A stretch of 6,489 bases of DNA, taken from NCBI GenBank assembly GCA_023462275.1, contig JAEWYD010000050.1:1-6489 (forward strand). The letters run 5' to 3'. The translations under genes and the position numbers were made by a program. This DNA comes from Actinomycetes bacterium (GTDB taxonomy: Bacteria; Actinomycetota; Actinomycetes; Actinomycetales; Cellulomonadaceae). A model generated the notes under the pieces. It worked only from the letters and a program-made list of their open reading frames with translations. It was not told where the DNA came from and ran no database searches. This document shows, one piece after another, positions 6,124 to 6,489 of this stretch (positions are counted from its first letter, which is position 1; every line of letters starts with the position of its first letter).

Positions 6124-6489
6124 GTGGAGCTCACGCCGCACGACGTCGCGCTGGCGCGCCTGGTCGCCCAGCGCGTGGCCGGACCGCCCCTGCCCTCCGC
6201 GCGTGACGCCGTCGGGCACCTCACCGCGGTCCAGGCGCAGGACGACGGCGGCGCGCTCGTCTCGGTGGCGCTGCGGATCGCGTCGCGGGACCGCGCGGAC
6301 GTGGTCGCCGCGTTCGACGCCGGGCAGATCGTCCGCACGTGGCCGATGCGCGGGACGCTCCACACGATCCTGGCCGAGGACCTGGCGTGGATGCTGCCCC
6401 TCATGACGCCGGGCCCGCGCGCGGCCGCGGAGCGCCGTCGGCCGCAGCTGGGGCTGACGGACGACGACGTCGCGCGCGCGGGCGAGCTG
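6124..6489 (+). CDS. Winged-helix AlkZ-like protein (HTH_42 family), N-terminal fragment
   Basis: The first 122 codons of a gene that leaves the right edge in an open frame. The HTH_42 superfamily includes AlkZ and YcaQ, DNA glycosylases that unhook interstrand crosslinks. Visible marks are the opening ELTPHDVALARLVAQR, the segment AVGHLTAVQAQDDG (29-42) with a Q37-x-Q39 pair as in the AlkZ-like subfamily (YcaQ-like proteins have QxD), and RTWPMRGTLHTILAEDLAWM (71-90), the most conserved stretch of the family. An in-frame TGA at 6112 excludes an upstream start, and GTG 6124 fits the family start although no good Shine-Dalgarno is seen. A later GTG at 6175 would delete conserved sequence. It has no known flagellar role and probably marks the edge of the locus. 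Many family members are uncharacterised, so glycosylase activity is inferred. Confidence 0.82.
   Translation, partial: MELTPHDVALARLVAQRVAGPPLPSARDAVGHLTAVQAQDDGGALVSVALRIASRDRADVVAAFDAGQIVRTWPMRGTLHTILAEDLAWMLPLMTPGPRAAAERRRPQLGLTDDDVARAGEL

Noticed and set aside
4707..6404. A 565-codon open frame on the minus strand opposite the EAL/HDOD gene
   Set aside because: Composition is dominated by Arg, His, Gln and Asp without domain patterns. The opposite strand encodes a clear HDOD protein.
5123..6406. A 427-codon plus-strand frame overlapping the EAL/HDOD gene and the AlkZ-like gene
   Set aside because: It is Arg/Gly/Pro-rich and out of frame with both recognised proteins, so it is a frame shadow.
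1..6489. tRNA, rRNA, CRISPR array, insertion sequence or attachment site
   Set aside because: I saw no cloverleaf sequence, no regularly spaced repeats, no transposase motifs and no terminal inverted repeats on either strand.

Overview
This is a high-GC, actinobacterial flagellar locus. Strong G/C preference at third codon positions, frequent GTG starts and the protein types all point to a motile actinomycete. A Cellulomonas-like member of Micrococcales is my best guess, but it is only an inference. The window holds the junction between two divergently transcribed flagellar units, followed by a signalling gene and the start of a DNA-repair-type gene.

Leftward (minus strand): a FliA/WhiG-type flagellar sigma factor gene (GTG at 1128, stop at 196) is followed by the first 27 codons of a flagellin gene, which runs off the left edge. 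The 114-bp gap between them holds a FliA-type -10 element, a short palindrome over the expected transcription start, a hairpin with GGA in its loop that resembles a CsrA-binding site, and a very strong Shine-Dalgarno sequence.

Rightward (plus strand): flgN (chaperone), flgK and flgL (hook-filament junction proteins) and fliW (flagellin-binding assembly factor) are packed with gaps of 7 bp, 3 bp and an ATGA overlap, so they form a clear operon. After a 124-bp gap comes a 411-aa protein with a degenerate EAL-like N-terminal half and a C-terminal HDOD domain (YuxH-type architecture), probably a regulator and not an active c-di-GMP phosphodiesterase. The last gene is a 5' fragment of a winged-helix protein of the AlkZ-like family (HTH_42), carrying the QxQ pair. 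It probably marks the right end of the flagellar genes.

The 298-bp divergent intergenic region contains a perfect TGTGA-N6-TCACA palindrome, the recognition sequence of Crp/GlxR-type cAMP receptor proteins. A working model, which is inference: a cAMP-responsive regulator acts between the sigma factor gene and the flgN operon; the sigma factor then drives the flagellin gene; and a FliW-CsrA switch tunes flagellin translation through the leader. No csrA and no flgM are present in the window, so those partners must lie elsewhere if they exist. I did not find a wholly new system. The most informative signals are the non-coding regulatory sites.
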